Positions 17,053-25,237 of a DNA stretch of 64,000 bases are shown here, in pieces. Positions within the stretch are counted from its first letter, which is position 1, and every line of letters begins with the position of its first letter. A program made the translations under genes and the position numbers. Source of the stretch: CAIXLI01 sp964587125 (GTDB taxonomy: Bacteria; Pseudomonadota; Alphaproteobacteria; UBA9219); the NCBI GenBank assembly GCA_964587125.1, contig CAZPKC010000001.1, positions 62,001 to 126,000 of the forward strand, given 5' to 3'. Below the pieces are notes generated by a model, which saw only the letters and a program-made list of their open reading frames with translations, had not been told where the DNA came from and searched no databases.

Positions 17053-17628
17053 GCTATTCGAAAGTGGTTTGTCTTCTCGACTCTTAAGAATGCCTTTGGG
17101 GGATCGTCCGATACCACACTCACGCGGTTGCGAGAGCTGTTAAAAGCCTGTGACCCTACGACACCTTTTCCAGCTGATATCCTTTATGCTTCGCTGGAAA
17201 TCGAACCACAGCTTAACGAAGCGGAGATTGATCGATACCTTGGGTATGAATACCAAGGTCGGTATACGAACCTCATATTGTCACTACTTTATCCTGATAG
17301 AGATTGGAAAGATGCCATTTTTCATGAGGACCATATCTTTCCAAAATCAGAATTTCAAATTAATGCACTGAAAAAACGCGGGTACGACGAGATAAAAGTT
17401 CAATCTTACATGTCGAGGTATAACGTCATTCCCAATCTGCAACTACTTAGCGAATCGGAAAACTTGTTAAAAAACGCCATCCCTTTCGAAGAATGGCTTC
17501 GCACAAGAGATCCAGCATTTCTTAAACGCCATCTAATCCCCGATCTACCCAATTACGCCTTTGATTCTTTCGAGGAATTTTCTAAAGAACGAACAAAATT
17601 GATCGAAGCAGCGCTGAAGAAAATATAG
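17053..17628 (+). pseudogene. C-terminal fragment of a DUF262/HNH (GmrSD-like) protein
   Basis: From IRKWFVFSTLKNAFGG onward the frame looks like the C-terminal half of DUF262-DUF1524 proteins, with an HNH-type motif HEDHIFPKS at about residue 97 of the fragment and a later YNVIPNLQLLS. GmrSD-type members are nucleases that attack modified DNA. The N-terminal DUF262 domain is missing because the IS3 remnant abuts at 17052. The open frame that runs into the IS on the left is not native. A residual catalytic motif remains, but the product is unlikely to be functional alone. Confidence 0.7.
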
Positions 17629-17679
17629 ATGACGTTCTCCCCGCAAACTGAGGCAAAATGAGCTAGAGTTTGGTGGGGG

Positions 17680-18696
17680 TTATAGAATTGCTTGTTTTTC
17701 CTGAAAGCGCTCAACTTCCATCCGAACTCGATTGAAAGATAGGCCTCCGGCTACGCCAAAACGTTCATAAAGAGAAGTAATGAGGGGATAAATATTTTCC
17801 GCCAGATTTTTTTCAATACCAGCGGCAGGAACAATGGTTTGTAAAATAGCTTCATCACTACGCGCCGCAGATCCTTCAACCAAGAGATCAATAAGCGGGT
17901 TAGCCCACACTTTTAGGACTCTTCCAGAAAGACCGCTATAATATGCTCGAAAATGTACCGTTATGGTGCTGTCTTTTTCTTTTTTCAGTAACTCAGCAAG
18001 ACGCGCCGCATGCGTCAACCCTTCGCTAAGTCTCCAAATGGGCAAGCCTGGATCGAAAATTGTTCCTGGAGGAAAAGTTACTTGTGCATCTTCTTGATAT
18101 CCACGAATGAGGAGCATCCGACCAGTAGAAGCGGCACGCCAAAAGTCGCATGAGGCAGCGTCGTAAAATGGCCGATCAATGCCGCTATCACCAGGAGGCA
18201 ACCAACATTCAAGAACTCCTTCAATTTCTTTTGGAGCAATTTCGGCACGGTTAGGTGTCCAGAACATGGGCCAGCCAGTGCGGCGAATCTCTGCCTTTTT
18301 TAGTACATCGCGGAGTTCAGATAATTCGATATCCTTCAAGTCACCTTCAAGCTCGTAGTCAATGCGATACCATCCATAAGGGAATCTTCCGGGAGAATCT
18401 TGCGGCAATGATTTTGTCAATTCTTGCCAACGTGCGAAGGCCTGTTGCACAAAAGTCTCCTGTACGCCTTCTTCGGAAGCTTCTTCAAGCAGGCCAACAA
18501 CACGCAAAATATCAAATGCCTTCGCTAGTGAAAGCGTTCGTTCTCCACGATCAAAAGCAACTATGGTCGGAATGCTAACGCTTGCCAACGCAGCATGTTG
18601 GCGCTGTGTTAGTTTTTCCGCCTTACGACGACGAATGGCTTCTTCAACCAGGGCAAGCCAGTTTAGGGAAGCTACTCTTCTAGAATTCTGAGACAT
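17680..18696 (-). CDS. HTH-domain partner of HipA with long C-terminal domain
   Basis: A 338-residue protein. Residues about 15-65 (RKAEKLTQRQHAALASVSIP, AFDRGERTLSLAKAFDILRV) form an XRE-type helix-turn-helix, as in HipB antitoxins. HipB is usually 70-100 residues; here about 260 further residues follow with no membrane segment, including FWRAASTGRMLLIRGYQ and ITVHFRAYYSGLSGRVL. I do not recognise that domain. Its start overlaps the end of hipA by 25 bases, so the two are translated together. Probable antitoxin/repressor by context. Confidence 0.7.
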   Translation of the reverse strand: MSQNSRRVASLNWLALVEEAIRRRKAEKLTQRQHAALASVSIPTIVAFDRGERTLSLAKAFDILRVVGLLEEASEEGVQETFVQQAFARWQELTKSLPQDSPGRFPYGWYRIDYELEGDLKDIELSELRDVLKKAEIRRTGWPMFWTPNRAEIAPKEIEGVLECWLPPGDSGIDRPFYDAASCDFWRAASTGRMLLIRGYQEDAQVTFPPGTIFDPGLPIWRLSEGLTHAARLAELLKKEKDSTITVHFRAYYSGLSGRVLKVWANPLIDLLVEGSAARSDEAILQTIVPAAGIEKNLAENIYPLITSLYERFGVAGGLSFNRVRMEVERFQEKQAIL

Positions 18697-19844
18697 GCTC
18701 CACTCACAATTTCGTTGAACTGCGTGACAAACCCTTCGGGCCCCTCGGCTGCAGGTGGCTCAAGTATAAGGGTTGATTTGTGCACTCTGTTTTTTAAGTC
18801 AGAGAATATTTCTCCAACTGCGCGTTCCGGCAAACCTATGCTGCGACCAAAATTCGATAATAGTGAGCGCGTCACTCCTTCGAACGGCACTTTCTTCCCA
18901 TCGATAGAGAGAGCAAGTTGCTGGTCGTATCCTTTGTTAGCGTACATAACGGCGTTTACAACGTCATAAACTGGCGATAAACGCAGCCCTTCTGGGGTTT
19001 CAAGTAAAGAAAAATTCTTGAGATGTGCGTCATTGTTCCCGATGAGGGCAAAAACAACTAGCCGACGGAAAAACCGCGCAAGATCGATTTCAGGCCGTAC
19101 AGAGTAGTGTTTAATAGCATCCGCTATATCTTCATAACTTGCATTGTACTTTCCGCTGTAATCTCGTCCGCGCGGCTTGCAAAGAATCTGTGCAAAATCT
19201 TCAAGTCGAAGTTTCTCACCCGTTTCAGTTCTGTCAAACCGCGTGACAATGAGTGCCGTTTCATTCAACGCGGCAACCTGCCCCAGCGTAAAGACGGTCA
19301 CCTCTCGCGCGCCAAGTACTGCGGTGGTCCAGCGCAAACTTAAATATTCATTGCGCACAAGTGTTGGAATCTCCTCTGAATTGAACTTGGCAATATATGG
19401 CGCAGGTCCCGCAGACCCGGCTGGACAAAATTCTTTTTCTTTTTTGACAACGAGAAGCTTTCTTTGAACTCCTGAAATTGTTCGCCCAGGATTTGTTAGC
19501 ATTTCGGTGATTGGTTCGGCATTGGCTAAAGGAGTGGTGTTTTTTATACTTACGGCACCGATGCAATCGGCCCCGAAGCCAAGCAGAAATCCAAAATCAT
19601 CTTCCTGTTCAATGTGTCCACTTCTCGCTTGTTGCCCACGAAGCCAACCTTCAGACCCAAGGTGTTGAAAAAACGGATGCACCCCGGAAGACCATTCATA
19701 TTCACGCCGCTCGACAGGAAAACAGCAGGCTATCGACGAGTGCCAATCAGCATTATAGGCAAAACGAGAGCCTCCCCCAGCAGTCTCCTCTAGGGAGCCA
19801 GCAGCTGTATCTTTAAACAGGACAAGTGCAGACCTAAGATTCAT
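18672..19844 (-). CDS. HipA-family serine/threonine kinase toxin
   Basis: A 390-residue HipA-like kinase. HipA proteins phosphorylate targets such as aminoacyl-tRNA synthetases and induce dormancy. Visible motifs: the Gly/Ser loop TISGVQRK (about 122-129), the ATP-site lysine in IAKF (153), the catalytic loop GNNDAHLKN (269-277, Asp272) and the metal-binding YDVV (293-296). The N-terminal about 110 residues match the HipA N1 region, so it is the fused HipA type rather than split HipS/HipT. The ATG at 19844 is used; an upstream 19-codon extension is AT-rich and unlike the family. It is the first gene of the operon, before its HTH partner. Confidence 0.85.
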   Translation of the reverse strand: MNLRSALVLFKDTAAGSLEETAGGGSRFAYNADWHSSIACCFPVERREYEWSSGVHPFFQHLGSEGWLRGQQARSGHIEQEDDFGFLLGFGADCIGAVSIKNTTPLANAEPITEMLTNPGRTISGVQRKLLVVKKEKEFCPAGSAGPAPYIAKFNSEEIPTLVRNEYLSLRWTTAVLGAREVTVFTLGQVAALNETALIVTRFDRTETGEKLRLEDFAQILCKPRGRDYSGKYNASYEDIADAIKHYSVRPEIDLARFFRRLVVFALIGNNDAHLKNFSLLETPEGLRLSPVYDVVNAVMYANKGYDQQLALSIDGKKVPFEGVTRSLLSNFGRSIGLPERAVGEIFSDLKNRVHKSTLILEPPAAEGPEGFVTQFNEIVSGACLRILEE

Positions 19845-19924
19845 AGTCAACTCCAGTTCTATTTCTATCAAAACAATACGCCAAACCCAATAAATAGTCA
19901 CTTATAATTTTCCATATAGGACTA

Positions 19925-19970
19925 AGATTATAGTATACTAATGTATAGTTTAGTATATATTAGTTTATAA
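19925..19970. promoter_or_regulatory. AT-rich palindromic operator/promoter region of hipA operon
   Basis: About 85 bases upstream of the hipA start lies a perfect 10-base palindrome TAGTATACTA (19931-19940). A related TAGTATATATTAG follows, and ACTAAT/ATTAGT arms flank a 16-base spacer. Repeated palindromes ahead of a toxin-antitoxin operon are typical sites for the HTH partner. The assignment is inferred from position and symmetry. Confidence 0.45.
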
Positions 19971-20074
19971 ATTATTAGGAAGCTATCGTTTAGTTTTTTA
20001 TTGTTTCAATTACTTATAATGTTTCTCGATTAATTAGGGTTGACTTTATTTCTAAAAATAGTGCGTCAAGACCT

Positions 20075-21130
20075 CTATATATTATAAACAGCCCAATCTT
20101 CCCGCCTCTCCACCGGCACATAGATATTCTTATGCCTCCGGTTGGGGCCGCCCCAATAGGACTTCCGCGCTTTGGCAATAAATAATGGCCGCTGCGGAGC
20201 CTTCGTCGTTTTCTTCGAGGAAGACCTAAAGACAGACATTGCCGAGGCCATGCCGCCGCCGGAGCCTTGTGTCCCCTCGCCTTTGCCTCCTTTGCGCTTG
20301 CGCCGTGTCGTCATCTGGGGTGCGCCCGAACCCTCGTGTAGGGCGTAATCTTCCCTGTTGATGGCGACACGAGCGCGGGCATGGCGAGATACAGGCTTCT
20401 TTAGGCCAAGTTCGACTTCCATCTCCCTTGCAGCAATCTTCGACTGATTGATGTGCATAGCCGAAGCTAAACTGCCGTTGGCCTCTCTCGCTTCATAGAT
20501 CTTACCGCGTCCGCGATTCAGACTGGCGCGAATGATGTTTGCATGCACTTTCGTGTTCATGCAGTTGTTCGCGCCCTTACTCTTCTTGATGAATTCAGCG
20601 TAAAAATGCATGAAAGAATCAGGATCGTCTCCCGTCGCGACGCTATAATGCGCCGCCGCGCCGCGGATTTGCTGACGCGCCTTGCCGCTCATGTTTTGCC
20701 AAATCTCGTCGAGCGATCGCGGGAGAATCTCCTGCGTAAATTGAACACCCGTGCGGAATCCGCACCCCTGAAAGGCGACGACGTCCGCAACGCCGCGATG
20801 GCACTTCAGGTAAAAACAAGAGGTTTTCGGAAGTTTAAGGATCAACTCTTTCGTCACATGATGGCGATGCGAGAATTTTTTGCTCGGCTTGCCTTCGCAC
20901 TCAACGATAGCCGGCCCCAAGAAGTGAGTCAGCGGCGGCATCCTTCCGCACACCACAATCCCCAGCTTCTTTTTCAGGTAATAGGGCAGGCGTCCCACAA
21001 CTTTGCCTTGTTCCACGACTTCGGCAACGGCATATCGGCCTTCCGAAGCAATATCCAGCCACCACGGCTCATGAAAAATGGTCGGAGTTAACGGATCAAA
21101 ATTGATATCGGTTATGGTCATTCGCGCCAC
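20075..21130 (-). CDS. chimeric protein: FemAB/GNAT-like N-terminus with unrelated C-terminus
   Basis: Residues 1 to about 225 look like a FemAB/CelD-type GNAT acyltransferase (FHEPWWLDIASEGRY, RLPYYLKKKLG, KARQQIRGAAAHYSV). At AMHINQ the similarity stops where the family would enter its second GNAT half. The remaining about 125 residues are basic and Gly/Lys-rich (QSKIAAREMEVELGLKKPV, TTRRKRKGGKGEGTQG) and resemble a relaxase-type linker of conjugative elements. It could be a fusion made by recombination inside the island, and the acyltransferase is probably inactive. No strong ribosome site precedes the start; ATG at 21121 is an alternative. The flanks (19.85-20.07 and 21.13-21.39 kb) are AT-rich. 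Confidence 0.5.
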   Translation of the reverse strand: MARMTITDINFDPLTPTIFHEPWWLDIASEGRYAVAEVVEQGKVVGRLPYYLKKKLGIVVCGRMPPLTHFLGPAIVECEGKPSKKFSHRHHVTKELILKLPKTSCFYLKCHRGVADVVAFQGCGFRTGVQFTQEILPRSLDEIWQNMSGKARQQIRGAAAHYSVATGDDPDSFMHFYAEFIKKSKGANNCMNTKVHANIIRASLNRGRGKIYEAREANGSLASAMHINQSKIAAREMEVELGLKKPVSRHARARVAINREDYALHEGSGAPQMTTRRKRKGGKGEGTQGSGGGMASAMSVFRSSSKKTTKAPQRPLFIAKARKSYWGGPNRRHKNIYVPVERREDWAVYNI

Positions 21131-21393
21131 AAATTATAAATAATTAAATGTCTCCAAAATATTCTTCACATTAATGTCGGAATATTTATTACCCCAAAGC
21201 GTAGAGAAATATCAATAGCTTGCGCGCAAAGTTAGCTTTTTGCGGATTTTTCGCAACGAATGTATAGCTTTGGGCCGCAAATAAAGCAAAAACAAGACTT
21301 TTCGTGTCAGCTTGATCAACCGATGGATATTGTTCTATCTCTTTGTAATTACGTTAGATTACGCTTAACGAGCCTTTGGGCTTATCAAAAAAA

Positions 21394-22683
21394 TTATGAA
21401 TTTCTCCCCAACCTTATATCCAGATATGCTGCGCGGCGGAGATCGCGCAGAAGCCTGCGGGCTTGCAGTTCAAGCTTCTCGGTACCGATCGAGCGCCTAA
21501 TCGCGTCGCGGTCGATACCGGCGGATAAGTTGCGGTTGCATACGAACAATACGACGATGCCTTTATCGGTGTCCAAGGGTTCGCTCGAGCTTCCCGCCGC
21601 GACGTTACGCACCTTATCGGCAATCCACGCGGGCGCTTTAGCCAGATTCATATCGCCAAGCTTTTGCGCTTTCCATCCTGAGAAAGCCGTCAACGCGGCA
21701 TCGAGGTCCGCACAGGATGTAACCGCCGTGCGCACGCGCGAAGCTTCTTTTAAAACGGCGTCTTTATCAGGGCCGATCGTCGGATGAAACGCCTGCGCCA
21801 GACCAATGCTAGCTTTATCGGGATCGCCCAGCGAAACCGTGCGTTTTTCCCTCACGCCCAGAATATGAAAGCCGTTCGACGTACGGATAGGGTCGCTCAC
21901 CTGCCCGGGCGCGGAAGCCGCGAGGGCGCGATTGAGTTCGGGCGCCAGTTGGCCTTGCTGAATCCATCCGATATCGCCGCCCTGCGACGCGCCCGCACCT
22001 TGCGAAAATTGCCGCGCGACTGCGCCGAAATTCGCTCCGCCTTTAATCTGCTGAACCAGATTTTCGGCAACTTGGCGCACTTGGTCTTCGTCCTTGGGAT
22101 TGTCCACGGTCAGGAGAATTTCGCTAACAAGATATTCCTCCTTGCCCGCGTCGGCGCGGACGCGGTCGATGACGGCGTCGATCTCGTCGTCGCCGATTTC
22201 GATGTCCGGGCGAAGTTCATGCTGTATGACTTTGTTCCATAGCAATCCGTCGCGCACCTGGGACGTCATCGCTTCCGAAGAAATGCCGTGCGCCGCGAGA
22301 AACTGCAGAAAATCGCCTTGAATGTTGTTGTCCTTTGAGATGCGTTCCAAGGCCTGATCGATTTCTTCTTTCGAAACGCTCAGGTCGAGCCGTTTGGCTT
22401 CCTGCGCTTGCAGTTGCTCGTCGATCAAGCTGCGTAGGATTTGAGGCAGCAAATGCGCGCGCACGTCGTCGGATGATGGCAGGCCCGACGACAAAATGGC
22501 GAGCCTCATGCGCTGTTCGAGATCGGTCGTGGTGATAACATTGTCGTTGACAACGGCGACGATGCCGTCGTCGGCGGGCATCGTTTGAGTCTGAGGCATC
22601 GTTTGGGGCGGCACGGCCACGCGCTGCGCAAAGGCAGGGATGGGCGCAATCAACAACGCAATGAGAAGAAGAAACTTTTTCAT
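21394..22683 (-). CDS. surA: SurA-like periplasmic chaperone / peptidyl-prolyl isomerase
   Basis: A 429-residue protein with a signal peptide (MKKFLLLIALLIAPIPAFA). A SurA N-terminal chaperone domain follows (VAVVNDNVITTTDLEQRM at about 43-60), then one parvulin domain at about 180-275 (YLVSEILLTVDNPKDED, GGDIGWIQQGQL, SNGFHILGVREKR) and a C-terminal helical part. It helps outer-membrane proteins reach BamA. Genes that often accompany surA (lptD, pdxA, rsmA) are absent here; it is divergent from hprK and borders the island. Confidence 0.9.
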   Translation of the reverse strand: MKKFLLLIALLIAPIPAFAQRVAVPPQTMPQTQTMPADDGIVAVVNDNVITTTDLEQRMRLAILSSGLPSSDDVRAHLLPQILRSLIDEQLQAQEAKRLDLSVSKEEIDQALERISKDNNIQGDFLQFLAAHGISSEAMTSQVRDGLLWNKVIQHELRPDIEIGDDEIDAVIDRVRADAGKEEYLVSEILLTVDNPKDEDQVRQVAENLVQQIKGGANFGAVARQFSQGAGASQGGDIGWIQQGQLAPELNRALAASAPGQVSDPIRTSNGFHILGVREKRTVSLGDPDKASIGLAQAFHPTIGPDKDAVLKEASRVRTAVTSCADLDAALTAFSGWKAQKLGDMNLAKAPAWIADKVRNVAAGSSSEPLDTDKGIVVLFVCNRNLSAGIDRDAIRRSIGTEKLELQARRLLRDLRRAAYLDIRLGRNS

Positions 22684-22772
22684 ACGGCCTATGGCGGAAA
22701 AGAGGAAAGGTTAGATAGGTTAGTGCGATTTTCGGCTTATGAAAACGAGAATCTTGGACTAAGCTGTTTCTC

Positions 22773-23201
22773 ATGCTTCTTCATGCTTCTTGCGTTGTCC
22801 TGAATGGCAAAGCCGTTTTGCTCGCGGGGCCTCCCGGGGTTGGAAAATCGGACGTAGCGTTGCGCCTGATTGTCGATGGAGGCGCGCAATTGCTTTCCGA
22901 CGACCAGACGGCTTTACGTCTCGAAAACGCCGTTCTTATCGCCTCGCCGCCTCCCGTAATCGAAGGGATCATCGAAATCCGCCACGTCGGATTGGCAAAA
23001 ATGCCTTTTGCGGCGTCCGCACCTGTCGCGCTTTATGTCGAATTGACGGCATCGGGGGAAGGTTTGGAACGCTTGCCCGAACGCGATTCCGTTTTCTTTC
23101 TTGACCGGCTCGTTGAGCGGCTTAGGCTTCCCTCGTTCGCGGCTTCGACTCCGGCCAAGATACGCGCGGCCTTGGCTTATTCGTTTAAATCCGATGTATG
23201 A
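22773..23201 (+). CDS. hprK: HPr kinase/phosphorylase, short alphaproteobacterial form
   Basis: A 142-residue protein with only the C-terminal kinase domain of HprK: Walker A GPPGVGKSD at about 19-27, then LLSDDQTALRL and IIEIRHVGLAKM. In alphaproteobacteria this short enzyme phosphorylates HPr on serine and works with the nitrogen-related PTS in regulation rather than sugar uptake. Its last 8 bases overlap the rapZ start. The N-terminal domain of Gram-positive HprK is absent, as expected for this lineage. Confidence 0.88.
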   Translation: MLLHASCVVLNGKAVLLAGPPGVGKSDVALRLIVDGGAQLLSDDQTALRLENAVLIASPPPVIEGIIEIRHVGLAKMPFAASAPVALYVELTASGEGLERLPERDSVFFLDRLVERLRLPSFAASTPAKIRAALAYSFKSDV

Positions 23202-24075
23202 AAATTCAAAACGACGCGTTGTTCTTTTGTCCGGCATGTCCGGCGCGGGATTATCGACGGCTTTGAAGGTTTTCGAGGATTTGGGTTATGAATCTGTCGA
23301 TAATCTGCGCCTCGGCCTCGTGCCTGCGCTGGTCGAAGACGAGGCGACGTCGAAACGGCATTTGGCCGTCGTCATCGATACGCGCAACGCCAATTTCACG
23401 GTTGAGGACCTGCTTCGCGTCGACCGCCTTTTGGCCTCAAAACCCGATTTGGAAGTAAGCTTGCTGTTTCTCGATTGCTCGAACGAAGCGCTGCAGCAAA
23501 GATTCACGGAAACGCGGCGGAGGCATCCGTTGGCGGAAGGAAGGCCCGTCACCGACGGCATCCGCGCCGAGCGCGAATTGCTGTGGAAGCTGAAAAACGA
23601 GGCCGATCAGGTTATCGATACGTCGGAAATTTCGATCCATGATTTGCGCCGCCTGATCGCGGGGCATTACCGTTTTGATTCCACGCACGGACTGACTCTT
23701 TTCGTCACGTCTTTTTCTTTTCGCCACGGCGTGCCGCGCGAAGCTGATCTGGTTTTCGACGCGCGGTTTCTCGCTAATCCGCATTGGGATCAGGCCTTGC
23801 GCCTTTTGACCGGACGCGACAAGGCCGTCGCCGATTATATCCGCCGCGACCCCGATTATTTTTTGTTTATGGAGCATTTATCCGGTTTGCTTCTACCGTT
23901 GCTGCCGCGCTTCCAGCAGGAGGGGAAAAGCTATCTGACGATCGCGGTAGGATGTTCTGGCGGAAGGCACAGGTCGGTGATGGTGGCCGAAGAACTGGCA
24001 AAAATCTTCGCCGACGCGGGTTATGCCGTCAGCACAGGCCACCGCGATCTGGACAGGAACGCGGAGAGAGGGTGA
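23194..24075 (+). CDS. rapZ: RNase adapter protein RapZ
   Basis: A 293-residue nucleotide-binding protein. The P-loop is LLSGMSGAGLSTAL near the N-terminus, and the conserved C-terminal block CSGGRHRSVMVAEELA is typical of RapZ. In enterobacteria RapZ guides RNase E to the GlmZ small RNA and controls glucosamine-6-phosphate synthesis; the alphaproteobacterial role is less clear but it is consistently beside hprK. The ATG at 23194 is chosen from the 8-base overlap and the family N-terminus. It converges on motE with 3 bases between. Confidence 0.93.
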   Translation: MYENSKRRVVLLSGMSGAGLSTALKVFEDLGYESVDNLRLGLVPALVEDEATSKRHLAVVIDTRNANFTVEDLLRVDRLLASKPDLEVSLLFLDCSNEALQQRFTETRRRHPLAEGRPVTDGIRAERELLWKLKNEADQVIDTSEISIHDLRRLIAGHYRFDSTHGLTLFVTSFSFRHGVPREADLVFDARFLANPHWDQALRLLTGRDKAVADYIRRDPDYFLFMEHLSGLLLPLLPRFQQEGKSYLTIAVGCSGGRHRSVMVAEELAKIFADAGYAVSTGHRDLDRNAERG

Positions 24076-24078
24076 TTC

Positions 24079-24726
24079 TTATTTCACCTGCGGCAGTTGA
24101 TCCTGCTTCGTCAGATTGATCGTGATTTCCTTGGCTTTTTCCGGCGTCATTTTCGCCATAACCAAAGCGGAGTGGGCGGGCTTCATGCGTTGGATAACCC
24201 CAAGTAAAACGGGCATATCCAGCGTTTCGAAAATTTTCGCGGCGTCTTCCGGCTTCATCGTTTCGTAAATCTTGACGAGGTTTTCAAGCTGCGCCTGCTC
24301 GGCTCCGCCCGCCTGATTGACCAACGCTTGCACCTGCTGGCGCAAAGATTCCAGCTCCTTGATTTTTTGCTCGACGCGTTGCTCCGTTACTTTCATCAAA
24401 GCCTCGCGCGTATCGAGGTCGTGGGAGCGTTTTTCCAATTGCTCGCGCCTGTTGGAAAGCTGCTTCAAAACGTCCATTTCGGCGGGCGAAACTTCGGCGT
24501 CCAGCGGCGGAATGTTTGCCTTGGATTCGGGCGGGGCTTCGGCCTTCGCAGGCGATGTCGTATCTTTCGCAGGCGTGGTCGTATCTTCGGCCTGCGCCGG
24601 ATGCATGAGCAATTTTCCGGACGAAATCCGGTCCCACACGTCGGCGATCCGCGCGGTCATGACAAAAAGGCCCAGGATAATGGCAAGAGGAAGAAGAAAC
24701 CGCGGGTTAAGAAGAACCTTTTTCAT
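24079..24726 (-). CDS. motE: MotE-like flagellar motor chaperone
   Basis: A 215-residue protein with one N-terminal membrane anchor (FLLPLAIILGLFVMTARIA), a Pro/Ala/Glu linker, a coiled coil (about 85-135) and a C-terminal MgtE-N-like domain (VKIYETMKPEDAAKIFETLD). This matches MotE, the periplasmic chaperone that stabilises MotC in alphaproteobacterial motors. It is the last gene of fliL-fliM-DUF6468-motE, 7 bases after DUF6468, which supports a flagellar role. Confidence 0.85.
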   Translation of the reverse strand: MKKVLLNPRFLLPLAIILGLFVMTARIADVWDRISSGKLLMHPAQAEDTTTPAKDTTSPAKAEAPPESKANIPPLDAEVSPAEMDVLKQLSNRREQLEKRSHDLDTREALMKVTEQRVEQKIKELESLRQQVQALVNQAGGAEQAQLENLVKIYETMKPEDAAKIFETLDMPVLLGVIQRMKPAHSALVMAKMTPEKAKEITINLTKQDQLPQVK

Positions 24727-24733
24727 ATATTCC

Positions 24734-25237
24734 TCAGCCCAATTTCTTCAGGGCTTGCGCCAGTTCCTGTTCGGCGCGGGAGAACGGCGCCCGTTCCGTT
24801 TTCGCGGAGGAAACCGACGCGACGGCGGTGGGTTTGCGCGCTTCCCGTTGCTCGACCGGCGCTGAGGGTTTATCCGCAGCCTTCGCAGACGCCCCTTCTC
24901 CGGAGCGCACGACTTTCGACGCGGCGATCGATAGCCTGTCGGCAAGGCTGTCGGCGCTTTCGACGATGAAGGTCAATTCGTCGCGCACCATATTAGCTTT
25001 TTCGACGAGCTTTTCGAGATCGTCGCCGCTTTCGCGCGCCGTCCCGCGCAAGGTCTTGATGCCCGCTTCGGCGCGAACGATCGCGCCGTTGAATTCGCGC
25101 ACGAAACGCTCCATCTCGGCGCGGCTTTTGCGCAAATCCTGAAGCTGAAGAATCAGGCGCGTGGCCTGCACAATGCCGATGCCGACGACGAGTATCAGGA
25201 CGCTATCGAGTATCATTCCCATCCATTCGGCTGTCAT
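24734..25237 (-). CDS. DUF6468 flagellar-cluster membrane protein
   Basis: A 167-residue protein with one N-terminal membrane segment (MILDSVLILVVGIGIVQATR) followed by a long coiled coil (LRKSRAEMERFVREFNGAIV) and a low-complexity Ala/Lys/Glu tail. This is the alphaproteobacterial DUF6468 family found between fliM and motE. Its function is not established; its position suggests a motor or basal-body support protein. Its ATG overlaps the fliM stop by 4 bases. Confidence 0.8.
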   Translation of the reverse strand: MTAEWMGMILDSVLILVVGIGIVQATRLILQLQDLRKSRAEMERFVREFNGAIVRAEAGIKTLRGTARESGDDLEKLVEKANMVRDELTFIVESADSLADRLSIAASKVVRSGEGASAKAADKPSAPVEQREARKPTAVASVSSAKTERAPFSRAEQELAQALKKLG

